The notes: generated by a model not told the origin, from the sequence alone. Positions 1 through 6,702 are shown, counted from the first letter of the stretch. The stretch: DNA of 11,923 nucleotides from Sinorhizobium sp. (GCA_031178305.1 JAPSJG010000065.1:1-11923); one strand, 5' to 3'. Numbers and translations: made by a program.

Positions 1-2273
1 CCGCCAATGGCAAGCTTTTCCGCTTCCATATAGGGCAGAAGCACGGCGACCGCCTGCTTCATCACCCGCGCCGATTTGACCACCTGCGGCAGGAACATCT
101 TGCCCGAGCCGAAGAGGTCGCCGACGACGTTCATGCCGGCCATCAACGGTCCTTCGATGACATGAAGCGGGCGTTCGGCGGCAAGCCGCGCCTCTTCCGT
201 ATCCGCTTCGATGAACTCGGTGATGCCGTTGACGAGAGCATGCTCCAGGCGCTTCTCGACCGGCCATTGCCGCCAGGCGAGATCCTTCTCCCTTCCCTGC
301 GCACCACCCTGGCCGCGATAGCGTTCCGCAATCTCGAGGAGCCGCTCCGTGGCGTCGGCGCGGCGATTGAGCACGACGTCCTCGCAGGCCTCGCGCAAAT
401 CCCGATCGATCGCGTCGTAGACGGCGAGCTGGCCGGCATTGACGATGCCCATGTCCATGCCCGCCTGGATGGCGTGATAGAGGAACACCGCGTGCATCGC
501 CTCGCGCACCGGTTCGTTGCCGCGGAAGGAGAAGGAGAGATTCGACACACCGCCCGAGACATGCACATGCGGCAGCGAGGCGATGATTTCGCTCGCCGCC
601 TCGATGAAATCGACTCCGTAGTTGTTGTGCTCCTCGATGCCGGTGGCGACCGCGAAAATGTTCGGGTCGAAGATGATGTCTTCCGGCGGAAGGCCGACCT
701 CTTCGGTCAGCAGCCGGTAGGCCCGCCTGCAGATCTCCACCTTGCGGGCCTTTGTGTCGGCCTGCCCCTTCTCGTCGAAGGCCATCACCACCACAGCCGC
801 GCCATAGGCGCGCACCAGACGCGCGTGATGCAGGAAAGCCTCCTCGCCCTCTTTAAGTGAGATCGAGTTCACCAGCGCCTTGCCCTGCACGCATTTGAGG
901 CCGGCCTCGATCACCTCCCATTTGGAGGAATCGATCATCACGGGCACGCGAGCGATATCCGGCTCGGAGGCGACGAGGTGCAGGAACTCGACCATCGCCT
1001 GCTTCGAATCGATCAGTCCCTCGTCCATATTAACGTCGATGATCTGGGCGCCGTTCGCGACCTGATCGCGTGCAACGTCCAGGGCAGCGGCATAATCGCC
1101 GGCGGTAATCAGCTTACGGAACTTCGCGGAGCCGGTGACATTGGTGCGTTCGCCGACATTAACAAAGGGAATCTCGTCGGTGAGCGTGAAGGGCTCGAGG
1201 CCGGAAAGCCGCATGCGCCGCTCGATCTCGGGTGTTGGACGCGGCGGATATTTGCCGACGGCCTCGGCGATGGCGCGTATGTGATCCGGCGTCGAGCCGC
1301 AGCAGCCGCCGACTATGTTGACGAGCCCATCGCGCGCGAATCCTTCGATCTGCGCCGCCATCGCCTCGGGGCTCTCGTCGTAGCGGCCGAATTCGTTCGG
1401 CAGGCCCGCATTCGGATAGGCGCAGACAAGCGTGTCGGCGACTGCCGACAGCTCGTCGATATGGGCGCGCATGGCATTGGCGCCGAGGGCGCAGTTGAGG
1501 CCGATGGTGAAAGGCTCCGCGTGGCGCACGGAATACCAGAACGCCTCGGGCGTCTGGCCGGAGAGCGTACGGCCGGAAAGATCAGTGATCGTGCCGGAGA
1601 TCATCACCGGCAGGCGGATGGCCTTTTCCGCGAAGACCTCCTGAGTCGCAAAGATTGCCGCCTTGGCGTTCAGCGTATCGAAGATCGTCTCGATCAGGAT
1701 GATATCGGCGCCGCCGTCGATGAGCCCGCGGACCTGCTCGGCATAGGCGAGCCTCAGATCGTCGAAGGTGACCGCACGGTAGCCTGGATTGTTGACGTTC
1801 GGCGAGATCGACGCGGTGCGGTTCGTCGGGCCGATCGCGCCGGCGACGAAGCGCCGCCTGCCGTCCTCCGCCTCGGCGCGCTTTGCCGCCCGCCGCGCCA
1901 GACGGGCGCCGTCGCGGTTCAGTTCATAAGCCATAGCCTCCATGCCGTAATCGGCCTGGGCGATTCGGGTCGAAGAGAAGGTATTGGTTTCGAGGATATC
2001 GGCACCGGCAATGGCGTAGCGATAGTGGATGTCCTCGATCGCCTTGGGCTGCGTCAGCGTCAAAAGATCGTTGTTGCCTTGCTGATGACAGGCGCAGCCG
2101 CCGAAGCGCTCACCGCGAAAATGGTCTTCGGCGAAACCGAGCTGCTGGACCTCGGTACCCATGGCACCGTCCATGATCAGGATGCGCTCGGCTGCCGCTT
2201 GGCGCAGTGCCCGGAAGATCTCCGAGCCGTCGGGCCTCTGGGCGACCTCACCAAAGAGGGACAGGGCGGACAT
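1..2273 (-). CDS. metH: Cobalamin-dependent methionine synthase, N-terminal 757 codons (cut by left edge)
   Basis: MetH is a cytoplasmic enzyme that moves the methyl group of 5-methyltetrahydrofolate through cobalamin to homocysteine, giving methionine. Translating the minus strand from the ATG at 2273 gives MSALSLFGEV and stays open to the window edge. The homocysteine-binding domain spans about residues 20-340, with DGAMGTE near 35-41 and three zinc-ligand cysteines: C261 in GLNCALG, and C324 and C325 in GGCCGSTP. The folate domain begins near residue 370 with VNVGERTNVTGS. The helical cobalamin cap domain follows, and the cut falls near its end (LFGSGKMFLPQVVKSARVM), so the cobalamin (DxHxxG) and reactivation domains lie outside the window. 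Full-length homologues are about 1,250 residues. A GGGAGG ribosome site ending about 6 nt before the ATG supports the start. No cobalamin riboswitch is visible in the short leader; a 20-bp palindrome there probably controls the gene. Identity is certain. Confidence 0.97.
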   Translation of the reverse strand, partial: MSALSLFGEVAQRPDGSEIFRALRQAAAERILIMDGAMGTEVQQLGFAEDHFRGERFGGCACHQQGNNDLLTLTQPKAIEDIHYRYAIAGADILETNTFSSTRIAQADYGMEAMAYELNRDGARLARRAAKRAEAEDGRRRFVAGAIGPTNRTASISPNVNNPGYRAVTFDDLRLAYAEQVRGLIDGGADIILIETIFDTLNAKAAIFATQEVFAEKAIRLPVMISGTITDLSGRTLSGQTPEAFWYSVRHAEPFTIGLNCALGANAMRAHIDELSAVADTLVCAYPNAGLPNEFGRYDESPEAMAAQIEGFARDGLVNIVGGCCGSTPDHIRAIAEAVGKYPPRPTPEIERRMRLSGLEPFTLTDEIPFVNVGERTNVTGSAKFRKLITAGDYAAALDVARDQVANGAQIIDVNMDEGLIDSKQAMVEFLHLVASEPDIARVPVMIDSSKWEVIEAGLKCVQGKALVNSISLKEGEEAFLHHARLVRAYGAAVVVMAFDEKGQADTKARKVEICRRAYRLLTEEVGLPPEDIIFDPNIFAVATGIEEHNNYGVDFIEAASEIIASLPHVHVSGGVSNLSFSFRGNEPVREAMHAVFLYHAIQAGMDMGIVNAGQLAVYDAIDRDLREACEDVVLNRRADATERLLEIAERYRGQGGAQGREKDLAWRQWPVEKRLEHALVNGITEFIEADTEEARLAAERPLHVIEGPLMAGMNVVGDLFGSGKMFLPQVVKSARVMKQAVAVLLPYMEAEKLAIG

Positions 2274-2310
2274 GGGAAACCTCCCGTTCTGAAAACGACA
2301 TCGACTAGTC

Positions 2311-2330
2311 ACATAAAGATATCTTTATGT
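2311..2330. promoter_or_regulatory. Perfect 20-bp palindrome in metH promoter region (candidate SahR-type operator)
   Basis: ACATAAAGATATCTTTATGT equals its own reverse complement and starts 38 bp upstream of the metH ATG. On the minus strand it overlaps a TTGACA -35-like hexamer (2333-2328) and fills the spacer before a weak -10 near 2311-2305, which is where a repressor would block RNA polymerase. Methionine-cycle genes in Proteobacteria are known to be controlled by the ArsR-family, S-adenosylhomocysteine-responsive regulator SahR. I recall a similar palindrome for it in Rhizobiales, but the assignment here is inference. Confidence 0.7.
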
Positions 2331-2366
2331 CAACATACGAGGAGATCACAATTTGACATTGGGCAT

Positions 2367-2394
2367 AAAAAAGCCTGCCGGGAGGTGGCAGGCT
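2367..2394 (-). terminator. Rho-independent terminator downstream of the isomerase operon
   Basis: A perfect 8-bp stem (AGCCTGCC at 2372-2379, GGCAGGCT at 2387-2394) encloses a 7-nt loop. Read on the minus strand it is followed directly by a run of T (complement of A 2367-2372). It lies about 190 bp past the stop of the isomerase gene and just upstream of the metH promoter, so it would insulate metH from the upstream operon. Confidence 0.8.
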
Positions 2395-2450
2395 GTATGA
2401 CCCCTCAATGTGGCGACTGCCGACCGAAATCCAAGGCTTCTTTGCGGAGC

Positions 2451-2559
2451 ATGCCCCTCACCTAGCCCTCTTCCGGCAAGAGCGGTGGACTGGGAGTGCG
2501 CGCTTGTCCCTTCGCCCCGCTTGCGGGGAGAAGGTGCCCGGCAGGGCGGCTGAGGGACA
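2451..2559 (-). repeat. RIME-type palindromic intergenic repeat, copy 1 (partly degraded)
   Basis: This is an intergenic palindromic element matching, in opposite orientation, the copy at 8091-8206. Shared blocks include ATGCCCCTCACC, TGGGAGTGCGC and GGTGCCCGGCAGGGCGG. The inner hairpin survives: CCTTCGCCCCGC at 2510-2521 pairs with GCGGGGAGAAGG at 2524-2535 with one mismatch. The outer hairpin, intact in copy 2, is eroded here (AGCCCTCTTCCGG and following bases). The layout fits the Rhizobium intergenic mosaic elements (RIME) described for Sinorhizobium. Strand is given relative to copy 2 taken as plus. Confidence 0.8.
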
Positions 2560-2581
2560 ATTCAACACGCGCCGGCTAGCG

Positions 2582-3739
2582 TCATATCCGCTTGAGGCAG
2601 TCCCCGAGCTCGTAGATCGCGCAGAGGATGTGATAGAAACTGCTCGCCGGTGCGGGCTCGTCGACGAAGCTGCCGTCCGGCCGCTGCTTGTCCCGCCAGA
2701 GGCCGCGGACCGGCGTATCGAGGAATCGCTCAAGCGCGGCAGCTGCCCGCGAACCCGATGCGAGATAGCGCTGGCGCTCCGCGCCCTCACTCAAGGCCGC
2801 GAAGCGGATCGCCGCCTTCAGCCATTCCGTCTGCGGCCATAGTCGCGCCACCGGATCGGCGATGGAAAAGTCGTCAAGCAGCGTCATGATCGCGACGTCG
2901 CGCTTCGGGCAGGTGCCATGCGTCTCGCCGATCTCGAATAACTGCCGCGCCTCGACGATCGCTTGCGCATTGCCACGCCGCTCCGCCCAGCGGAGCAGCA
3001 GCCAAGCCCATTCGAAATGGTGGCCGGGCTCGACGATCCGCCCTTTTTCGCCGGGAAAGGGCGTCCAGTCTTGGTCGAAGAACTCGCGCAGCGCGCCCGT
3101 TCCAAAATCGATGAAGCGCTCCATCGCGAGAAAGGCAATCTCATCGGCGAGATTGCCCCAGGCCACCCGGTCGAAGCCTTCCACCTCCTCGCTGGCGAGG
3201 CAGGCCTCGAAGAGATGCATATGCGGATTGGAACAGAGCGGCAGGCGCGGCGGGTTGTCCTCTTCGAAGCCGGCGATCGGATGCTTGCAATGCGCTTCGA
3301 GCCTCAGACGCATCTCGGTGCTGCGCTCGACCATCTCCGCCTTTCGCTCCGGCAGGACCTGGCCGAGATAGGCAAAGGCAAGTAGGGCAAAGGCCTGGTT
3401 GTAGATGTCGAAGCCTGAATCGATGATCCGTCCGTCGGCGTCCGCAAGCGCGGCATAGAAACCGCTCGGCTGCCGATAGACACGATCGAAATAATGAAGC
3501 CCGCCTCCGACGGCCGTGCGCCAATCTCCTTGCCAGCCGCGGCGCCCTGCCTCGGCGAAGCAATAGACCTGCCGCGGCTGCACGCGCGAACGGCGATTAG
3601 CGCGCGTCGGCTCGCCCTGCATGTCGATCGTTTCGACGAAGCCGCCGCCCACGGCGTCGTAGCCCTTGGACCGCCAGAGCGGCAGGGCCGCTTCGGTCAG
3701 CCAGTGCTCGAGTTCCCGCGCCTGCAAACGGATATCCAT
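2582..3739 (-). CDS. N-acylglucosamine 2-epimerase (AGE) family sugar isomerase, probable mannose isomerase
   Basis: The family forms cytoplasmic (alpha/alpha)6-barrel enzymes that interconvert aldoses and ketoses or epimerise N-acylglucosamine; rhizobial members are often annotated as mannose-6-phosphate isomerase. I prefer the ATG at 3739 (MDIRLQAREL, 385 residues) because AGGGAAGGG sits just before it; a TTG at 3754 would add five residues and overlap the upstream stop. Active-site motifs are all present: QPRQVYCFAEA (R56), NPHMHLFEA (H173, H175), EPGHHFEWAWLL (H240, H241, E243), WPQTEW (E305) and SSFYHILCAIYEL (H370). Length is normal. It is the last gene of a three-gene operon behind a ROK fructokinase and a UPF0303 gene, which favours free mannose to fructose isomerisation. 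It could instead be an N-acylglucosamine 2-epimerase or act on another aldose. The family is sure; the substrate is inferred. Confidence 0.9.
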   Translation of the reverse strand: MDIRLQARELEHWLTEAALPLWRSKGYDAVGGGFVETIDMQGEPTRANRRSRVQPRQVYCFAEAGRRGWQGDWRTAVGGGLHYFDRVYRQPSGFYAALADADGRIIDSGFDIYNQAFALLAFAYLGQVLPERKAEMVERSTEMRLRLEAHCKHPIAGFEEDNPPRLPLCSNPHMHLFEACLASEEVEGFDRVAWGNLADEIAFLAMERFIDFGTGALREFFDQDWTPFPGEKGRIVEPGHHFEWAWLLLRWAERRGNAQAIVEARQLFEIGETHGTCPKRDVAIMTLLDDFSIADPVARLWPQTEWLKAAIRFAALSEGAERQRYLASGSRAAAALERFLDTPVRGLWRDKQRPDGSFVDEPAPASSFYHILCAIYELGDCLKRI

Positions 3740-3750
3740 GCCCTTCCCTA

Positions 3751-4245
3751 TCAATTCTCGAGCTTGATGGCGTCGTGATCGGCGCCGAGCACTTCCGAAA
3801 GCGCCTCGACCACGAGATTGTGGTCGTCGCGCTGCGGCAAACCGGAAACGGTGACGGCGCCGATGCAGCCGGTGCCCTTCACGACGATGGGGAAGCTGCC
3901 GCCGTGGGCGGCATATTCGGCGTCCGGCATGCCGAGCTTCGCCTGCAGGTTCGTCTGCTGTTTGAGCAAGCTCAGGCCGGTGGCGTAGCTGCTCCTGAAC
4001 AAGCGGAAAACCGTGTTGCGCTTGCGCCGCACCCAGTTCGGATTGTCCGGTGTCGCGCCCTCGAGCGCCGCATAGAAAACCTGCATGGAGAACAGCGTGA
4101 TGTCGATGACGACGCCGAGCTTGCGATCGGCCGCCATGCGGCGGAGCACTAAGCCGAGTTGCCAGGCGGCATCGAGATCGAAGCGGTCGAACTGCAGCTC
4201 CCGTTCCTGGAGCGCGATACGGCGCAGATCATTGTCGATGTTCAT
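3751..4245 (-). CDS. UPF0303 / HbpS-GlcG-like (DUF336) family protein
   Basis: This is a 164-residue soluble protein of the UPF0303 family, related to the HbpS/GlcG (DUF336, 'haem-degrading domain') fold. Its biochemical role is not established. The start is the ATG at 4245 (MNIDNDLRRI), preceded by GGAGG at good spacing; the frame is open further upstream but that part reads as low-complexity sequence in the tail of the kinase gene. Visible features are a central WVRRKRNTVFRLFRSSY segment (residues 71-87) and the typical C-terminal block AAHGGSFPIVVKGTGCIGAV (112-131) with VSGLPQRDDH after it. There is no signal peptide or membrane segment. The stop lies 11 bp before the isomerase start, and the start 61 bp after the kinase stop, so all three are probably co-transcribed. 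Its place between two sugar enzymes suggests a link to sugar metabolism, but that is only context. Confidence 0.88.
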   Translation of the reverse strand: MNIDNDLRRIALQERELQFDRFDLDAAWQLGLVLRRMAADRKLGVVIDITLFSMQVFYAALEGATPDNPNWVRRKRNTVFRLFRSSYATGLSLLKQQTNLQAKLGMPDAEYAAHGGSFPIVVKGTGCIGAVTVSGLPQRDDHNLVVEALSEVLGADHDAIKLEN

Positions 4246-4306
4246 GATACCTCCGCTTGTCGTGATGCTGTCGGACCGCTGGCGGACCACTACCGCCGTG
4301 CCCGAA

Positions 4307-5203
4307 CTACTCCTTCCAGAGCCATGCGGCACCGCGCACGCCCGAACTGTCGCCGTGCACGGCCTTCAGGATCGGCGTCTCGAAATTGTCGCCGAAGATG
4401 TATTCGACAATCAAGTCCGGTAGCTCGCCATAGATCTCGTCGACATTGGACATGCCGCCGCCGAGTACGAAGACGTCGGGGTCGACGATATTGGTCAGCA
4501 GGGCCAGGCTGCGGGCGAGACGATCGACGAAGCGCTTGTAGACCCCGGTCGCGACCGGATCTCCCGCGCGCTTCAATTCGATGATGTCGCGGCCGCGGCG
4601 TTCGATACCCGTTGTCGTGCGGTAGTCCAGCTCGAGGCCTGTTCCGCAGGCATACATGTCGAGGCAGCCGAGCTTGCCGCACCAGCACCTATGTCCCGGA
4701 TATTCGTCTTCTCTCATCCAAGGCAGCGGGTAGTGACCGATCTCCGCGGCAATGCCCTGGTAGCCGGCATGAACCTTCCGGTCGATCGCAAGCCCGCCGC
4801 CATGGCCGGTTCCAACGATGATGCCGAAGACGACGCGCGCTTGCCTGCCCGCCCCGTCGACGGCTTCAGAGACCGCCAGGCAATTGGCGTCATTGGCAAG
4901 GCGCACCGGGCGGCCGAGCGCGGCCTCGAGATCACGCCCGAGCGGCTTGCCATTAATCAACACGGCGTTGGAATTGCGCACGATGCCGGTGCGCGGATTG
5001 GGGCTCCCGGGGATGCCGATGCCGATCGAACCGCGCTCGCCCGCCATCTGTTCGGCGGCGGCAACGAGATCGACCACCGCGCGAATACAATCGGCATAGC
5101 CCGTGGCCGGGGTCGGCACGCGGTGCCGGGCACGCGTCTCGCCATCGCGACCGAGCGCGATGATTTCCATTTTGGTGCCGCCCCAATCGATTCCGATGAA
5201 CAT
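4307..5203 (-). CDS. frk: ROK-family fructokinase / manno(fructo)kinase
   Basis: This cytoplasmic ATP-dependent sugar kinase of the ROK family probably forms fructose 6-phosphate from fructose. The 298-residue protein tracks E. coli Mak closely along its whole length, including RLANDANCLAVSEAVDGA and KAVHGDSSGVRGAAWLW at the C terminus. Motifs: phosphate loop GIDWGGTK (4-11), catalytic D105 in LANDAN, GTGHGGGL (131-138), zinc site H157 (EIGHYPL) with C173, C175 and C180 in CWCGKLGC, and DPDVFVLGGGMSNVD near 241-255. One oddity is GCLD at 179-182, where the family signature normally has GCxE. The ATG at 5203 (MFIGIDWGG) aligns with homologues, although the ribosome site is weak. It heads the operon with the UPF0303 and isomerase genes. 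The symbol frk follows usual rhizobial naming; mak is the E. coli equivalent. Confidence 0.93.
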   Translation of the reverse strand: MFIGIDWGGTKMEIIALGRDGETRARHRVPTPATGYADCIRAVVDLVAAAEQMAGERGSIGIGIPGSPNPRTGIVRNSNAVLINGKPLGRDLEAALGRPVRLANDANCLAVSEAVDGAGRQARVVFGIIVGTGHGGGLAIDRKVHAGYQGIAAEIGHYPLPWMREDEYPGHRCWCGKLGCLDMYACGTGLELDYRTTTGIERRGRDIIELKRAGDPVATGVYKRFVDRLARSLALLTNIVDPDVFVLGGGMSNVDEIYGELPDLIVEYIFGDNFETPILKAVHGDSSGVRGAAWLWKE

Positions 5204-5319
5204 GTGCGGATCAGGTCTAAGGGTGAAGTCGCTTCGGGATGAGGGCCTCTCTCAAGACCGCCGGCCTTTGCTTAGCATCCGTTCCGTCCGCGACGCTAGT
5301 CCCTGGGCTTGAGCGAGCC

Positions 5320-5329
5320 GCAAATTTGC
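5320..5329. promoter_or_regulatory. 10-bp palindrome in the gap upstream of the fructokinase operon
   Basis: GCAAATTTGC is self-complementary and lies in the 185-bp gap between the fructokinase start and the tRNA gene, about 117 bp upstream of the kinase ATG. AT-rich centres flanked by GC are common in sugar-operon operators, but a 10-bp palindrome can also occur by chance. No convincing -35/-10 pair was found for the operon. Confidence 0.25.
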
Positions 5330-5388
5330 CAGGCCAGCGAAAAACACTTGGCGAAAGAGCCTCGCTTTTGTATGGGTCTATACTGAGT

Positions 5389-5465
5389 GGTCCCGTAGCT
5401 CAGCAGGATAGAGCATCAGATTCCTAATCTGGGGGTCGCGCGTTCGAATCGCGCCGGGATCACCA
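5389..5465 (+). tRNA. tRNA-Arg (anticodon CCT)
   Basis: This folds as a complete 77-nt cloverleaf. Acceptor GGTCCCG pairs with CGGGATC (one G-U). The D stem is GCTC/GAGC and the anticodon stem TCAGA/TCTGG, with loop TTCCTAA giving anticodon CCT, which reads the arginine codon AGG. The T stem is GCGCG/CGCGC with loop TTCGAAT. The discriminator is A and the CCA end is encoded. The gene stands alone on the plus strand; a TATACT-like hexamer (5379-5384) lies just upstream and a short T run (5466-5471) follows the CCA. No integrase or partial duplicate of the 3' end is seen, so this is not an occupied attachment site within the window. Confidence 0.97.
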
Positions 5466-5615
5466 TTTTTGGCTCTTCCTTGACGGCAGCATGGGCACCT
5501 CCCTTGCCATTCTTGACCAGCAAGGAGACGGGATCAGGCACCGCGCATCACCATCCTGCTTCCTTGACCGCTTGCCTTCCCTTACAATTCCTTCCTGGCA
5601 CAGAGGAGTTCCGTC

Positions 5616-5807
5616 ATGAGCGAAGACGCCTTCAACATGTCGATCCGCAAGTTCCTGAAGGAAGTCGGAGTCACTTCGCAGCGCAAGATCGAGGAGACGG
5701 TGCGCGAAGGGCACATCGGAGACAAGAGGCTGAAGGTGCGCATGACGCTGACCGCGGAAGGCACCGGCCTCAATCACGTGGTTGACGGCGAGATCGAGCT
5801 CCCATAG
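5616..5807 (+). CDS. Small conserved DUF6494-type protein
   Basis: This is a 63-residue acidic/basic soluble protein starting MSEDAFNMSIRKFLKEVGV. It resembles the small rhizobial and proteobacterial proteins grouped as DUF6494, whose shared pattern as I recall it is NMSIRKFLKxVGVTSQ at the N terminus and DGEIEL at the end; both are visible here (residues 7-22 and 57-62). No function is known. A strong GAGGAG ribosome site seven bases before the ATG supports the start, and the length is normal for the family. There is no signal peptide, membrane segment or cysteine. It stands alone between tRNA-Arg and a convergent META-MliC gene. The N-terminal half looks like a helical segment followed by a beta-rich C-terminal half, which is inference from residue pattern only. 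Confidence 0.85.
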   Translation: MSEDAFNMSIRKFLKEVGVTSQRKIEETVREGHIGDKRLKVRMTLTAEGTGLNHVVDGEIELP

Positions 5808-5822
5808 GCCGCCGACACGATT

Positions 5823-5864
5823 GCGGCTCCTCCGACGCGGCCGCAGGGGAGGTTGGGGCTTTTT
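5823..5864 (+). terminator. Possible terminator after the DUF6494 gene
   Basis: A GC-rich stretch that can pair GCTCC (5826-5830) with GGGGC (5855-5859, one G-U) runs straight into TTTTT (5860-5864). The inner part contains the self-complementary GCGGCCGC (5837-5844). The stem is short and interrupted, so this is tentative, but position and the T run fit termination of the small upstream gene. Confidence 0.4.
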
Positions 5865-5881
5865 GATAACTTTGTCTCGAT

Positions 5882-5915
5882 TTAAGGACACTCCCGGCTT
5901 AAGGACACTCCCGGC
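5882..5915. repeat. Perfect 17-bp tandem duplication
   Basis: The unit TTAAGGACACTCCCGGC occurs twice head to tail (5882-5898 and 5899-5915) with no mismatch, between two convergent genes and ending one base before the stop codon of the META-MliC gene. The preceding bases CTCGATTTAAGGACA (5876-5890) match 14 of 15 bases with 6783-6797 in the hairpin element ahead of dxr. Confidence 0.9.
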
Positions 5916-5916
5916 G

Positions 5917-6642
5917 CTATTGTTTCCTCGCGCAAACCACGCCCGGATCCTCTTCCCCCTTCGTCACGTCGAAGAGCCTTGCCTCCTCACCCTCGGTCCA
6001 CCAGATGTAGCGGCCTCCAGCATAGCGCATGCCCGAGCCGGAGATGATGCCGGATGCGACGATGTAGTCGCCGCCGAACGACAAGGCGACGAGCGACACG
6101 GGACCGGCATTGATGTATTCCGCCTCGACGCCATCGCCGCCGCAATCGTAGCGGAGCGTTTGCCGGTCGACCGCGCCGGCGCCGGGGATACGCAGGGTGA
6201 CTTCGGCGCCACCCGCGACAGCCGGACCAGCGGAGGTCAGCCGCATGAGGGGCGTGCCGCCCGGGCTTTCCAGCGTGAGAATCGCGCCGCCGACCTTCCA
6301 GCTGAGCCGCCCGCGCAGCGCGTCGAAGAACTTCTGCTCCTGCTCCATGATCGCCGGCTCGCACATCTTGCGCGCCGTGGCCATTGGGCCGAAAGTGATC
6401 GTTTGGCCGGAGAGGCTGAAGATTCCGGTGAAATTGTTGCATCCGGCCATGCCGCCATAGGTGCCGTCCTCGCGGATTTCGAGCACGGTGTCGAAGTCGT
6501 CGATGACGCCTCCGCCGCCGATGTCCTCGGCACGCCAGGAGCCGACGAGGTCCGGCGGCACGCTCTCGGCTGCAATCGTGTTCATGGAGCCGAGCTCGAC
6601 CAGAATGCAGGCGCAGGAAGCGGCGAACAAGGCTTTGAGCAT
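5917..6642 (-). CDS. Exported META-domain protein with C-terminal MliC (lysozyme-inhibitor-like) domain
   Basis: This is a 241-residue exported protein. The ATG at 6642 is chosen because AAGGAGGAG precedes it at ideal spacing; upstream in-frame codons lack this. Residues 1-26 form a Sec signal peptide with likely cleavage after NTIAA. C10 sits too early for a lipobox. Residues 30-137 are a META/HslJ domain (MAGCNNFTGIF at 65-75, GPMATARKMCEP at 85-96, EQEQKFFDAL at 100-109). Residues 163-225 match the membrane-bound C-type lysozyme inhibitor family (LRYDCGGDG, then SGSGMRYAGGRYIWW at 201-215). C167 and C237 could form a disulfide. The family loop usually reads W-x-K-G, but here it is WTEGEEA with E217 in place of lysine. 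The gene is monocistronic, convergent with the DUF6494 gene and divergent from dxr. A periplasmic role in envelope protection is likely; lysozyme inhibition is unproven. Confidence 0.88.
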   Translation of the reverse strand: MLKALFAASCACILVELGSMNTIAAESVPPDLVGSWRAEDIGGGGVIDDFDTVLEIREDGTYGGMAGCNNFTGIFSLSGQTITFGPMATARKMCEPAIMEQEQKFFDALRGRLSWKVGGAILTLESPGGTPLMRLTSAGPAVAGGAEVTLRIPGAGAVDRQTLRYDCGGDGVEAEYINAGPVSLVALSFGGDYIVASGIISGSGMRYAGGRYIWWTEGEEARLFDVTKGEEDPGVVCARKQ

Positions 6643-6702
6643 CGTTACTCCTCCTTTGGGGTCGGCACCGCCGCACACGGATTCTTACCCCAGCCGCGGC
6701 GG

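Noticed and set aside
2274..2310. Cobalamin or SAM riboswitch in the metH leader
   Set aside because: The leader is only about 30-40 nt after the probable promoter, too short for a cobalamin riboswitch, and no SAM-II-like pseudoknot pattern was seen.
978..2465. Long plus-strand open frame of 495 codons opposite metH
   Set aside because: It is the mirror of a clear metH coding frame. High-GC genes with strong third-position bias leave long open antisense frames; the protein shows no recognisable motif and there is no ribosome site.
3740..3754. TTG start for the isomerase overlapping the UPF0303 stop codon
   Set aside because: The overlap is tempting, but the purine-rich AGGGAAGGG between the TTG and the ATG at 3739 is better used as the ribosome site for the ATG.
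4246..4332. N-terminal extension of the UPF0303 protein into the kinase gene
   Set aside because: The extension has no family similarity, and a clear GGAGG site precedes the ATG at 4245.
5389..5465. tRNA-Arg as an integration site of a genomic island
   Set aside because: No integrase, no repeated tRNA 3' end and no change in gene character follow it; flanking genes look like ordinary chromosome.
5466..5615. Promoter for the DUF6494 gene from the TTGACC copies and TACAAT at 5583-5588
   Set aside because: The nearest TTGACC lies only 13 bp before TACAAT, and other TTGACC copies lack a -10 at 16-18 bp, so no pair fits.
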